64,000 bases of DNA from Mixta intestinalis (GTDB lineage Bacteria; Pseudomonadota; Gammaproteobacteria; Enterobacterales; Enterobacteriaceae): positions 2,046,001-2,110,000 of the forward strand of contig NZ_CP028271.1 in assembly GCF_009914055.1 (NCBI RefSeq), read 5' to 3'. This document shows, piece after piece, positions 41,956-51,219 of this stretch. Under the pieces are notes generated by a model. It was not told where the DNA came from and made no database searches. It saw only the letters and a list, made by a program, of their open reading frames with translations. Positions within the stretch are counted from its first letter, which is position 1; each line of letters begins with the position of its first letter. A program made the position numbers and the translations under genes.

Positions 41956-42621
41956 TCAGTTATGGCGCACCGCGCGCAAGAACTCCTGGCGCGTATTCTG
42001 GCTCGATTTAAACAGCCCGCCCAGCGACGTGGTTGTGGTGGCGCTGTTAGCGTCGCGAATGCCGCGCGCCTTCACGCAATAGTGCACCGCATCGATAGAG
42101 ACCGCCACGTTATTGGTGCCGAGCAGCGTTTGCAGCGCGATCAATACCTGTTGAGTCAGACGCTCCTGCACCTGCGGGCGCTGGGCGAAAAACTGCACGA
42201 TACGATTGATTTTCGATAAGCCGATCACCTTATCTTTCGGGATATAGGCGACGGTAGCCTTGCCGTCAATGATAACAAAGTGGTGCTCACAGGTGCTGGT
42301 CAGCGTAATGTCGCGCACCGTCACCATCTCATCCACTTTCATCTTGTTATCGATCAGGGTGATTTTAGGGAAATTAGCGTAGTCGAGGCCGGAGAAAATC
42401 TCGTTCACATACATTTTAGCGATGCGGTGAGGCGTCTCCATCAGGCTGTCATCGTCCAGATCGAGATTGAGCAGCTGCATGATTTCCGTCATATGACCAG
42501 CAATCAGGCGCTTACGCGTTTCGTCATCCATTTCACGCGCAGGCGCACGCAGCGGGGTTTCCAGGCCACGCGCCAGCAGCGCTTCGTGGACCAGAGCGGC
42601 TTCATGACTTAACGTCACCAT
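41956..42621 (-). CDS. folE: GTP cyclohydrolase I
   Basis: 221 residues from ATG 42621 (AGGAGAAAC upstream); an earlier in-frame ATG at 42708 has no family support. It makes dihydroneopterin triphosphate, the first step of folate synthesis. The zinc and catalytic residues are in TSTCEHHFV and VHYCVKARG. The enzyme is highly conserved with E. coli FolE and acts as a decamer in the cytoplasm. Confidence 0.97.
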   Translation of the reverse strand: MVTLSHEAALVHEALLARGLETPLRAPAREMDDETRKRLIAGHMTEIMQLLNLDLDDDSLMETPHRIAKMYVNEIFSGLDYANFPKITLIDNKMKVDEMVTVRDITLTSTCEHHFVIIDGKATVAYIPKDKVIGLSKINRIVQFFAQRPQVQERLTQQVLIALQTLLGTNNVAVSIDAVHYCVKARGIRDANSATTTTSLGGLFKSSQNTRQEFLRAVRHN

Positions 42622-42756
42622 GTGATGTTTCTCCTGCAGGTGTAACTTACCGACAATCGCGCACGCGTCGTTATCGGAATAGTAATCAGAGCGCGTATTC
42701 TGAAGCACTCCGGGACGTTTATCCAGTGAATCCCTTTAATCGTCGCTGAAATCCCT

Positions 42757-43914
42757 TCATGCAGCGCGGCGCCAGACCAGCGCGCCAGCCAGCAGCAGCG
42801 CCATGCCCGCCAAATACAGTGCCGGATCGAGCCGCTGCCACAGCAGGCTGGAGAGAGAGGAGAGCATCGGCCCTACCAGCTGACCGATGGCGTAGCCGGT
42901 GGTCAGCAGCCCGGCCAGATAGCGCGTATGCTGCGGTGCCAGCTCGCGACCGTACTGTAATGTCAGCTGCACCACGCAGAGAAAGCCGCCGCCGGTCAGC
43001 AAGGCACCCGTCGCCAGCCCGGCGAGTCCGGGTGCCATGCCGCCGATAAACACCCCCAGCGCCTGTAACCACAGCACCAGCGCCAGTCGGCTATGGGTAC
43101 TTGCCCAACGTCGGGTAAGGATACCCAGCAGAATGCCAGCCACCGCCGCGCCGCCAAAAATCGGCCAGACGAACTGGGCAAACGGGCTGTGCGGAAAGCG
43201 CGCCGCCGCCAGCTGCGAGAGAAAGGTGGCGGGCAGAATATAGCCAAAGCCCGCCAGGCTGTAGCTGAACACCAGCCGTTTCAGGTTGCCGTTCAGCACC
43301 AGCGGTGCCGGAGCGGTTTCCGAGCGATGCAGCTCGCCGTGGCGCGGCAGAGCGGGCGCGATAATCAACGCCAGCAGCAGCGCGAGGCTACCATAGGCAA
43401 GCCAGGCACCCGCTGCCGCCACGTGCCAGACGTTAAGCAGCATCGCCAGCAGCCCGCTCAGCACGATCCCGACGCCCGGCCCGGCGAACACCATGGCCGA
43501 CAGCCCAGGCCGGTTGTGGCGCAGCAGCTGTTCATTGCTCCAGGCCGCCACCAGCACCATCGCCCAGCCGCTGGCCCAGCCGATCAACAGGCGGGCGACA
43601 CCGTGCAGCCAGGGGTTAGCGAGCAACGCGGAGAGCAACGTCAGCAATACCGCGCCCCACATGCCCGCATGCAGCCGTCGTTCGACATGATGACGCGCCC
43701 GCATCGCATCAAAAGATCCGCACAGGTAGCCCAGGTAGTTCAGCGCCGCCACCAGGCTGGCGCTGGTTAACGTTAGCTGACCATCACCGATCATTAACGG
43801 CACCTGCGGCGTAAAAGCGAAGCGCCCAATCCCCATTGCCACCACCAGCGACAATAGCGCGCTTAGCGCAATACGCCCTGCGCTTGTCTCCGCTTTACCA
43901 TCCCTTTGCTGCAT
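42757..43914 (-). CDS. MFS transporter, YbfB/YjiJ type
   Basis: 385 residues with about twelve hydrophobic segments. The N-terminal MGIGRFAFTPQVPLMI is the hallmark of the YbfB/YjiJ (MFS_4) branch of the major facilitator superfamily, whose substrates are mostly unknown. It is divergent from a LysR gene, with starts 105 bp apart, so it is probably controlled by that regulator. It is absent from the E. coli K-12 folE-cirA interval. Substrate not predictable; an efflux role is only a guess. Confidence 0.88.
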   Translation of the reverse strand: MQQRDGKAETSAGRIALSALLSLVVAMGIGRFAFTPQVPLMIGDGQLTLTSASLVAALNYLGYLCGSFDAMRARHHVERRLHAGMWGAVLLTLLSALLANPWLHGVARLLIGWASGWAMVLVAAWSNEQLLRHNRPGLSAMVFAGPGVGIVLSGLLAMLLNVWHVAAAGAWLAYGSLALLLALIIAPALPRHGELHRSETAPAPLVLNGNLKRLVFSYSLAGFGYILPATFLSQLAAARFPHSPFAQFVWPIFGGAAVAGILLGILTRRWASTHSRLALVLWLQALGVFIGGMAPGLAGLATGALLTGGGFLCVVQLTLQYGRELAPQHTRYLAGLLTTGYAIGQLVGPMLSSLSSLLWQRLDPALYLAGMALLLAGALVWRRAA

Positions 43915-43963
43915 TGCGGCCTCATCTTTTGTTGTTTAGCCATTGCATCCATCATGCCCGCCG

Positions 43964-43991
43964 TTTAAACTCACGAAAAGTGAATGTTTAA
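43964..43991. promoter_or_regulatory. candidate LysR-type operator
   Basis: In the divergent MFS-LysR region, TTTAAACTCAC (43964-43974) and GTGAATGTTTAA (43980-43991) form an imperfect dyad around GAAAA. Position and symmetry suit a LysR-type regulator, but there is no independent support. Confidence 0.35.
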
Positions 43992-44019
43992 GATGAAGTT
44001 ACTTACGGTAAGAGAACAG

Positions 44020-44940
44020 ATGGATTTAGTCCAGTTACGTATGTTCTGTTCGGTGGCGGAAACCGGTTCGGTGGCGCGCGCCGCAGAACAGTTGCATCGA
44101 GTCCCTTCCAATCTGACCACGCGCCTGCGCCAGCTGGAGCAGGAGATCGGGGGCGATCTGTTTATTCGTGAAAAACAGCGTCTGCGTTTATCACCGATGG
44201 GCCATAATTTTCTTGGTTACGCGCAGCGTATTCTGGCGCTCAGCGAAGAGGCGTTAAGTATGGCACGCACCGGTGAACCGGGCGGTAACTTCGCCCTCGG
44301 CTCAATGGAAAGTACCGCTGCCACTCGCCTGCCGAATCTGCTGGCCGCCTACCATCAGCGCTACCCGGCGGTGGCGCTGTCGCTGATCACCGGCACCTCC
44401 GGCGAGATCATCGATCGTGTGCGCGAAGGCACGCTGGCGGCGGCGCTGGTTGACGGCCCCGCCCACTATGACGAACTGAATGGCTGTATCGCCTTTCGCG
44501 AGCAGATGACGCTGATTTCCAGCGTCGACCATGCGCCGATCCGCAGCGCGGCGGATGCCAGCGGTGATACGGTATTTGCGTTTCGCACCAGCTGTTCTTA
44601 TCGCCTGCTGTTGGAAGAGTGGTTCCGCGATGGCGGCGTGCAGCCGCATAACGTGATGGAGATTCAGTCCTATCACGCGATGATGGCCTGCGTTGCCAGC
44701 GGCGCTGGCGTGGCGCTGCTGCCCGAATCGGTACTGGCACAGATGCCGGGACGCGAGCGGGTGCAGGCGCATCGGCTACCGGCCAGGTTCCGCGATACCG
44801 CCACCTGGCTGCTGTGGCGGCGCGACGCTTTTACTCCCAATGTGGAAGCGCTGAAATATTTGATCATTGAGCAGTTCGACGACAAACCCGTTAACGATGA
44901 GTTGATGCATCCTCAGGAGTGTATAAATGGAAATGATTAA
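44020..44940 (+). CDS. LysR-family transcription regulator, PtrR-like
   Basis: 306 residues from ATG 44020 (MDLVQLRMFCSVAETGSVARAAEQLHRVPSN); an upstream in-frame start adds 12 residues without similarity. The helix-turn-helix is at about 18-45, followed by LTTRLRQLEQEIGGDLFIREKQRLRLSPMG. The C-terminal half is the effector-binding domain. The PSNLTTRLRQLE motif and overall plan resemble E. coli PtrR (YneJ). Its end overlaps frmA by 14 bp, making a translational link to formaldehyde detoxification unusual for this family. Confidence 0.88.
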   Translation: MDLVQLRMFCSVAETGSVARAAEQLHRVPSNLTTRLRQLEQEIGGDLFIREKQRLRLSPMGHNFLGYAQRILALSEEALSMARTGEPGGNFALGSMESTAATRLPNLLAAYHQRYPAVALSLITGTSGEIIDRVREGTLAAALVDGPAHYDELNGCIAFREQMTLISSVDHAPIRSAADASGDTVFAFRTSCSYRLLLEEWFRDGGVQPHNVMEIQSYHAMMACVASGAGVALLPESVLAQMPGRERVQAHRLPARFRDTATWLLWRRDAFTPNVEALKYLIIEQFDDKPVNDELMHPQECINGND

Positions 44941-46051
44941 GACCCGCGCCGCCGTTGCCTGGGCCGCAGGCGAACCGCTGAAAATTGAAGAAGTGGATTT
45001 GATGCCGCCGCAAAAAGGTGAAGTGCTGGTACGCATCGTGGCGACCGGCGTCTGCCATACCGATGCCTACACGCTGTCGGGCAAAGATCCCGAAGGCGTT
45101 TTCCCGGCGATTCTTGGGCACGAAGGCGGCGGCATTGTCGAAGCGGTAGGTGAAGGGGTAACCAGCGTGGTACCAGGCGATCACGTCATTCCGCTCTACA
45201 CCCCGGAGTGCGGCAAGTGCAAATTCTGTCTCTCCGGCAAAACCAACCTTTGCCAGGCGATTCGTACTACGCAGGGCAAAGGGCTGATGCCGGACGGCAC
45301 CACCCGCTTTTTTAAAGACGGCAAGCCGATCTTCCACTATATGGGCACCTCAACCTTCTCCGAGTACACCGTCGTGCCGGAAATCTCGCTGGCGAAAATC
45401 AGTAAAGAGGCACCGCTGGAAGAAGTTTGCCTGCTCGGCTGCGGCGTGACCACCGGCATGGGCGCGGTGATGAATACCGCTAAAGTGAAGGAAGGCGATA
45501 CCGTGGCAATTTTCGGTCTCGGCGGCATCGGCCTGTCGGCGATTATCGGCGCGAAGATGGCGAAAGCGGGCCGCATTATCGGTATCGATATCAATACCAG
45601 CAAATTCGATCTGGCACGTAAGCTGGGCGCTACCGATCTGATCAACCCGAAAGATTATGACAAGCCGATTCAGGAAGTGATCGTTGAGATGACCGACGGC
45701 GGCGTGGATTTCTCTTTTGAGTGCATCGGTAACGTTAACGTGATGCGTTCAGCGCTGGAGTGCTGTCACAAAGGCTGGGGCGAGTCGGTGATTATCGGCG
45801 TAGCGGGCGCGGGCGAAGAGATTTCTACCCGTCCTTTCCAGCTGGTAACCGGGCGCGTCTGGCGCGGCTCCGCCTTCGGCGGCGTCAAAGGCCGCTCACA
45901 GCTGCCGGGCATCGTCCAGGATTACCTTGACGGGAAATTCCAGCTGAATGACTTTATTACCCATACCATGCCGCTGGAAGCGATCAACGAGGCGTTCGAT
46001 CTGATGCACGAGGGCAAATCGATTCGCTCCGTGGTGCATTTCCGTAAATAA
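44927..46051 (+). CDS. frmA: S-(hydroxymethyl)glutathione dehydrogenase (class III ADH)
   Basis: 374 residues; AGGAG upstream. It oxidises the formaldehyde-glutathione adduct to S-formylglutathione with NAD. Zinc-ADH motifs: catalytic GVCHTDAYTLSG and GHEGGGIV, the structural zinc lobe CGKCKFCLSGKTNLC, and the cofactor loop FGLGGIGLSAI. A clear class III signature is the ATGVCHTD start and length. It is followed after 11 bp by the hydrolase for the next step. No frmR regulator is present; the LysR gene takes that place. Confidence 0.96.
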   Translation: MEMIKTRAAVAWAAGEPLKIEEVDLMPPQKGEVLVRIVATGVCHTDAYTLSGKDPEGVFPAILGHEGGGIVEAVGEGVTSVVPGDHVIPLYTPECGKCKFCLSGKTNLCQAIRTTQGKGLMPDGTTRFFKDGKPIFHYMGTSTFSEYTVVPEISLAKISKEAPLEEVCLLGCGVTTGMGAVMNTAKVKEGDTVAIFGLGGIGLSAIIGAKMAKAGRIIGIDINTSKFDLARKLGATDLINPKDYDKPIQEVIVEMTDGGVDFSFECIGNVNVMRSALECCHKGWGESVIIGVAGAGEEISTRPFQLVTGRVWRGSAFGGVKGRSQLPGIVQDYLDGKFQLNDFITHTMPLEAINEAFDLMHEGKSIRSVVHFRK

Positions 46052-46062
46052 CAGGAGCCGCA

Positions 46063-46905
46063 ATGCCAACCACGCTGGAATTACTGGAAGAACATCGTCT
46101 GTTTGGCGGCTGGCAGCAGCGCTGGCGCCACCACTCCTCGCAGCTCGGCTGCAATATGACCTTTGGCATCTTTCTGCCGGGGCCAAAAGGCGACACGCCG
46201 CCGCCGGTAGTCTGGTGTCTGGCTGGCCTGACCTGCACCGATGAAAACTTTGCGGTTAAGTCGGGCGCGCAGCGGGTAGCGGCGGAGCTGGGCCTGGTGC
46301 TGGTGATGCCGGATACCAGCCCGCGTGGCGACGAGGTGCCGAACGACGAGGCTTACGATCTCGGTCAGGGGGCCGGATTCTATCTGAATGCGACGCAGGA
46401 GCCGTGGCGACAGCATTTCCGCATGTACGACTATCTGAATGAGGAGCTGCCAGCGCTGATCGCCGCCAGCTTTAACATCAGCGATCGTCAGGCGGTGATG
46501 GGCCATTCAATGGGCGGCCACGGCGCGCTGGTGCTGGCGCTGCGTAATCCGCACCGCTTCGCCTCTGCTTCCGCGTTTGCGCCTATCGTCAATCCCAGCG
46601 AGGTGCCCTGGGGCGTGAAGGCGCTCGGCGCCTATCTGGGCGAGGATCGTGAACAGTGGCGGCAGTATGACAGCTGCCTGCTGATGCAGGAGGCGGCGGC
46701 GCAGCTGCCGATATTGATCGATCAGGGCGACAGCGATCAGTTTCTTGCCGATCAGCTCCAGCCGGAGCGGCTGGAAACGGTAGCGCAGCAAACCGGCTGG
46801 CCGCTGACGCTGCGCATTCAGCCGGGTTACGATCACAGCTACTTCTTTATCGCCTCATTCGTTGAGGATCATCTGCGTTTCCATGCGCAGCATCTGTTGG
46901 CATAA
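46063..46905 (+). CDS. yeiG: S-formylglutathione hydrolase (YeiG/FrmB)
   Basis: 280 residues; esterase-D-like alpha/beta hydrolase that splits S-formylglutathione to formate and glutathione. The nucleophile elbow GHSMGGHGAL is present, with the catalytic Asp in IDQGDSDQF and the His in GYDHSYFFI. E. coli YeiG, at the same locus beside folE/cirA, has nearly the same length. Forms an operon with frmA. Confidence 0.95.
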   Translation: MPTTLELLEEHRLFGGWQQRWRHHSSQLGCNMTFGIFLPGPKGDTPPPVVWCLAGLTCTDENFAVKSGAQRVAAELGLVLVMPDTSPRGDEVPNDEAYDLGQGAGFYLNATQEPWRQHFRMYDYLNEELPALIAASFNISDRQAVMGHSMGGHGALVLALRNPHRFASASAFAPIVNPSEVPWGVKALGAYLGEDREQWRQYDSCLLMQEAAAQLPILIDQGDSDQFLADQLQPERLETVAQQTGWPLTLRIQPGYDHSYFFIASFVEDHLRFHAQHLLA

Positions 46906-46941
46906 CATTGAGGGCGGCGCAGGCCGCCCTTTTTACCGGCC

Positions 46942-48906
46942 TCAGAAGTTGTAATCCATCGCCAGGAAGTAGCGACGTCCATCCTCGGTATAGCCGTAAT
47001 CATCACGGCTGAAATCCTTATCCAGCAGATTCTGCACGCCTGCGCGCAGCTTAACCGCTTTCGTCGCCTGCCAGCTGGCACCGGTATTCCACAGCACATA
47101 GCCACCCGGCGTGTTGCCATCGTTTTTCAGCGTACGACGCTCGCCGGAGTAGTTAGCCTGCAAATAGAAGTTCCAGTCGTCAAGCGGCGTCCAGTCCAGC
47201 GTTCCGTTGGCGGTGTGTAGCGGCAGCTCTTTCAGCGGCTTATTGCCGCCGTTGCTAAGATCGCGTCCGTCGCTATAGGTATAATTCAGCGTCAGCTTCC
47301 AGCTATCGTTAAACGGCACCTTCAGTTCCGTTTCCACACCGTTAATACGCGCCTTGTTGACGTTGTAGTAACGGAATACCGGCTTACCATCTTTATCAAA
47401 ACCAACAAAGTTGCTGTAACCCGGTGCCAGCGCTTTGTTAGAGGTACGTGCAATATTGATCATATCGTCAATATTGTTCTGGAAAGCGGTCACGCTGCCG
47501 CTTACGCCATCCAGCCAGCCTTCATCACCGTGATAATAGAGCCCCAGCTCAAAGCTTTCGCTGGTCTCCGGCTTCAGTTTCGGACTGCCGACTACCGCAC
47601 AGCTGCCGCGACAGGAGTTGCTCTGCCAGTCCGGGCTAAGCTGCAATAACGAAGGTGCTTTAAAGGCATTGGCCCAGCCGCCTTTCACCGTGACGGTATC
47701 ACTGGCGTTCCATACCAGATAGAGACGCGGGCTCCAGTGATCGCCGTAGGTCTCATGATCGTCCATACGCACGCCGCCGGTCAGCGCCAGCGACTCCAGC
47801 AGCCGCCATTCATCCTCCACAAACAGCGCATACTGGCTGGCGGAGGTGCTACCGCTGCCTTTCAGATTAACCGCATCGCTCAGCTTATCGTGACGCCATT
47901 CGCCGCCGAAGGTCAGTAGCTGATTGATATCGGCCAGCGGCACGACCAGCTTGCCGTCGAGACTGTTATTACGCGAGGTAATCATCTCGCTGGAATAGTT
48001 GTCGATTTTATCGCCATAGAAGCGCAGCTCGGTGTTGCCAAAATCCCAGCGTCCGTTGTGGCTCAGACTGTAGTTCTGGCGCTCCAGGCGGTTTTTATCC
48101 AGCGAATCGGAATCGCGATCCTGACGATCGAAACCATAACCGACACCGATCTCCTGGTTATCGCTGGGCGTCAGGGTAAATTCCGCGTTGCCGTTGCGCG
48201 AGGTGTAGCCTTCAATACGCGGAGAATCGCCGCTGCTGGCAGAGGGCGCATCATCTTTTTCACGCTTGCCGAGGTTGCCGTAAACCTTCACACCCAGCAG
48301 ATCGTCAACCAGCGGGCCGCTGGCGAAAAAGTTGCCGTTATAGCTGTCGCCGCGATCGCGATGTTCCTGCAAGGTGGTATCGGCGCTCAGGGTGCCGTGC
48401 CAGGCTTTGCCAACCTTGCGGGTGATGATGTTAACCACGCCGCCCAGCGCATCGGAGCCATACAGTGAAGACATGGGGCCGCGCACCACTTCGATACGTT
48501 CGATGGCGTCTACCGGAATCCAGTTAAGATCGAAATCGTTATGGCGGAATACCGCATTGCGCGAATTGACGCGCTTGCCATCAATCAGAATCAGCGTGTA
48601 GCTGCTGTCCAGCCCGCGCAGGCTGACGCCCTTACGATTGTCGCCTTCGTCGGTTAACTGCACGCCCGGAACTTCACGTAGTACGTCACGCAGGTTCTGT
48701 ACCGGTTTGCGCTTAAGCTCTTCGCTGGTAATCACGCTGATACTGGCAGGCGCATCCTGTAAATTAACTTCATTTGCCGAGGCGGTAACCACCATCGTCT
48801 CATTATGATCTTCTCCTGCGGCATAAACCGGCAGTGACAGAATAACAGCAGACGAGCAGATACCTGCGCGCATCACGGCATTTAAGCGGAACATACTTCT
48901 CTCCAT
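46942..48906 (-). CDS. cirA: TonB-dependent catecholate siderophore receptor CirA
   Basis: 654 residues (E. coli 663). Signal peptide, then the TonB box region (ETMVVTAS), plug domain (DAPASISVITSEELKRKPVQNLRDVLREVPGV, GLDSSYTLILIDGKRV, RGPMSSLYGSDALGGVVNIITR) and a 22-strand barrel ending in a terminal Phe (YFLAMDYNF). It imports iron-dihydroxybenzoate-type catechols and linear enterobactin breakdown products. Fur-box-like sites lie upstream. The neighbouring FecCD/FecE genes may carry the chelate across the inner membrane. Confidence 0.94.
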   Translation of the reverse strand: MERSMFRLNAVMRAGICSSAVILSLPVYAAGEDHNETMVVTASANEVNLQDAPASISVITSEELKRKPVQNLRDVLREVPGVQLTDEGDNRKGVSLRGLDSSYTLILIDGKRVNSRNAVFRHNDFDLNWIPVDAIERIEVVRGPMSSLYGSDALGGVVNIITRKVGKAWHGTLSADTTLQEHRDRGDSYNGNFFASGPLVDDLLGVKVYGNLGKREKDDAPSASSGDSPRIEGYTSRNGNAEFTLTPSDNQEIGVGYGFDRQDRDSDSLDKNRLERQNYSLSHNGRWDFGNTELRFYGDKIDNYSSEMITSRNNSLDGKLVVPLADINQLLTFGGEWRHDKLSDAVNLKGSGSTSASQYALFVEDEWRLLESLALTGGVRMDDHETYGDHWSPRLYLVWNASDTVTVKGGWANAFKAPSLLQLSPDWQSNSCRGSCAVVGSPKLKPETSESFELGLYYHGDEGWLDGVSGSVTAFQNNIDDMINIARTSNKALAPGYSNFVGFDKDGKPVFRYYNVNKARINGVETELKVPFNDSWKLTLNYTYSDGRDLSNGGNKPLKELPLHTANGTLDWTPLDDWNFYLQANYSGERRTLKNDGNTPGGYVLWNTGASWQATKAVKLRAGVQNLLDKDFSRDDYGYTEDGRRYFLAMDYNF

Positions 48907-48957
48907 GAGGTAACAATAGTAAGGATAAAATTACGCTCATGCCCACATTGAAAAGAC

Positions 48958-49021
48958 GATAATCATCGCCAACAGACTGCCATTTTCCGTCCGGGATACC
49001 CGGACGCTAATAATAATTATC
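48958..49021 (-). promoter_or_regulatory. Fur-box-like sites upstream of cirA
   Basis: The 19 bases 49003-49021 match the Fur consensus at about 13 positions, including 11 of the 13 in the AATAATAATTATC part. A second partial site has GATAATCAT at 48958-48966. Both lie in the 181-bp gap before cirA, as expected for iron repression. Confidence 0.6.
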
Positions 49022-49087
49022 TTGTCGTATCAGATTATTTAGCTGATAGCGAACACAGGCGTCCGCCACCCTTTATTTCTCTGCCTG

Positions 49088-49873
49088 CTACAGGCCAGGC
49101 TCGGCGACCAGCCCGTCGATTAACACCTGCGGTGTGCCCTGCGAACAAAGTTCGATGCGCCCGCGCACGCCGTAGACCTGCGCCAGGCTTTGCGCGGTGA
49201 TCACCTGCGCCGGTTCGCCATCGGCAATTAATTTACCCTGCTTCAGCATTAATACGTGTTCGGCATGGCGCAGCGCGATATTAATATCATGCACCACCAC
49301 CACCGTAATAATATTGCGCCGCCGCGTTTCCCGCCGGACTAAATCCATTACGTGAAACTGATAATTTAAATCCAGCGCGCTTAATGGTTCGTCAAGTAAT
49401 AATAATTCAGGACGACGAATTAACGATTGTGCTAATCCCACCAGCTGCTTTTGTCCGCCGGAAAGCTGATCGAGATAGCTTAACGCCAGATGAGAAATAC
49501 CCAGCTGCTCCAGCAGTGCCATCACCTCAGCTTCACTGGCGCTGCCGCCTGAAGCGCCGGAGGCGCGCTGGGCGACGATAATCGATTCCAGCACGTGCAA
49601 ATGCACGCCAGCCGGTAACGACTGCGGCAGATAAACCACCCGCTCGGCGCGGCGGGAGAAAGGTAATGCCAGCAGCTCTTCCCCGTTGATCCACAGTTCA
49701 CCCTGCGCCGGATTCAGACCGGCCAGCGCACGCAGCAGCGTGGATTTGCCGCAGCCGTTAGGCCCCAGCAGCACGGTGATTTTGCCGCGCGGCAACTGTG
49801 GCACGCTAAGGTTTTCAATTACTTTGCGTTTTGGATAACCGGTATGAAAGCCGCGGATCTGTAAGCCTTCCAT
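49088..49873 (-). CDS. iron-chelate ABC transporter ATPase (FecE/FepC type)
   Basis: 261 residues. Walker A GPNGCGKST at about 38-46, signature LSGGQKQ, Walker B LLLLDEP and switch His in VVVVHDI. It belongs to the FepC/FecE/BtuD branch for siderophore, haem or cobalamin import. It overlaps the permease gene by one base, so the two are coupled. The exact substrate is unknown; placement between cirA and a Fur box argues for a ferric siderophore. Confidence 0.9.
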   Translation of the reverse strand: MEGLQIRGFHTGYPKRKVIENLSVPQLPRGKITVLLGPNGCGKSTLLRALAGLNPAQGELWINGEELLALPFSRRAERVVYLPQSLPAGVHLHVLESIIVAQRASGASGGSASEAEVMALLEQLGISHLALSYLDQLSGGQKQLVGLAQSLIRRPELLLLDEPLSALDLNYQFHVMDLVRRETRRRNIITVVVVHDINIALRHAEHVLMLKQGKLIADGEPAQVITAQSLAQVYGVRGRIELCSQGTPQVLIDGLVAEPGL

Positions 49874-50955
49874 CAGACATTCCCCCGATGACGCAGAATA
49901 ATGGTCAGGAAGAACGGCACGCCCACCAGCGAGGTAACAATGCCGACAGGAATAATCACGCCCGGAATCAGATTTTTCGAGGCAACCGAAGCCATCGACA
50001 GCACCAGTGCCCCGGTCAGCGCACTGGCGGGCAGGTAGTAGCGGTGATCTTCACCAAACACTAAACGTGAAATATGGGGCGCAACCAGGCCAATAAAGCC
50101 AATCGGCCCAACAAAAGCGACCGCCAGCGCGGAAAGGATACTGATGCGCAGCAGCGTGCCAAGACGCAGACGGCGCACGTCGATACCGAAGCTGACCGCC
50201 CGATCTTCACCGAGGCGCAGCGCGGTCAGCTTCCATGAACTCATCAGCGAGAACGGCAGCATTATCACTACCGCGATACTAAGCACCGCCAGCTTTTCCC
50301 ATGAGGCGCGCGCCAGGCTGCCCATGGTCCAGAATACCAGCCCCTGCAAGGTATCTTCGCTGGCGATAAACTGCAACATGGAGACCAGCGCGTTAAAGGT
50401 AAACACCAGCGCGATGCCAAACAATACCACGCCCGAAGAGGCGACGCGCGTCCAGCGGGTGACGCCATCAAGCATCAACGCGGCGAACAGAGCAAAAGCA
50501 AAGGCGTTACCGGAGATAAACCACTGATCGGGAATGCCGGGGATACCGATACCAAGAATAATCGCCAGCGCAGCACCGAAAGCTGCCGCCGAGGAGACGC
50601 CCAGCGTAAAAGGGCTGGCCAGCGGATTGTTGAGGATGGTCTGCATTTCTGCGCCAGCCAGGCCGAGCGCCAGCCCTACCACCACCGCCATCAGCGCGTA
50701 AGGCAGGCGAATTTCCCAGACGATGACGCGCGTACCGGCATCCACGCTCTCCGGCTGTAGCAGCGTGTGCCACAGGGTATCCAGCGTCAGACCGGAGGGG
50801 CCAAGCGTAAAATCGAGAATCAGCGAGGCCAGAATAGCCAACAGCAGTACGCCGATCAGCAGCAGGCGACGCCTTAATAGCTGGTGGTAACGTCCCATTA
50901 CCGGCAAAGGCGATCCCGTGCGGTCAAGGGGCGCAGAATTATGCGTTACACTCAT
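49873..50955 (-). CDS. iron-chelate ABC transporter permease (FecCD type)
   Basis: 360 residues with about ten membrane segments. FecCD-family motifs: GLALGLAGAEMQTILNNPLASPFTLGVSSAAAFGAALAI, LRLGEDRAVSFGIDV and GFIGLVAPHISRLVFGEDHRYYLP. A single permease gene implies a homodimer. It precedes the ATPase in a two-gene leftward operon, with a Fur box about 160 bp upstream. No periplasmic binding protein gene lies next to them in the window. Confidence 0.92.
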   Translation of the reverse strand: MSVTHNSAPLDRTGSPLPVMGRYHQLLRRRLLLIGVLLLAILASLILDFTLGPSGLTLDTLWHTLLQPESVDAGTRVIVWEIRLPYALMAVVVGLALGLAGAEMQTILNNPLASPFTLGVSSAAAFGAALAIILGIGIPGIPDQWFISGNAFAFALFAALMLDGVTRWTRVASSGVVLFGIALVFTFNALVSMLQFIASEDTLQGLVFWTMGSLARASWEKLAVLSIAVVIMLPFSLMSSWKLTALRLGEDRAVSFGIDVRRLRLGTLLRISILSALAVAFVGPIGFIGLVAPHISRLVFGEDHRYYLPASALTGALVLSMASVASKNLIPGVIIPVGIVTSLVGVPFFLTIILRHRGNV

Positions 50956-51112
50956 GTTAAATCCTGTCAGTATCCGTCATTCCGGACAAGGCGGGTCAGC
51001 CTTCAGATTACCGCTTTTTACAGCGTTAGCCTGATAATAAGCGCCCGTTTACTATGGTTTTTTGCCTCTGGCAGAAAGCCTGCATGGTCAGGGCTGGAAC
51101 AATAAATCAAAT

Positions 51113-51125
51113 GATAATGATTATC
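51113..51125 (-). promoter_or_regulatory. Fur box upstream of the FecCD/FecE operon
   Basis: GATAATGATTATC is a perfect 13-base Fur core (palindromic GATAAT...ATTATC), 158 bp upstream of the permease start and beyond the lysP terminator. It predicts iron-dependent repression of the ABC genes. Confidence 0.8.
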
Positions 51126-51162
51126 AATGCAATTTGTAACGGTGACGTTGATAACCTGATTA

Positions 51163-51194
51163 AAACAAAAAGGCACGACCTGCGTCGCGCCTTT
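51163..51194 (-). terminator. lysP terminator
   Basis: Read leftward: AAAGGC-x-CGAC (51194-51184) pairs with GTCG-x-GCCTTT (51179-51169), with one A-C mismatch and a 4-base loop, then a run of T broken by one G. It lies 26 bp after the lysP stop. Confidence 0.8.
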
Positions 51195-51219
51195 ACGTTC
51201 ACGGCTTTAGTCCTGACCG

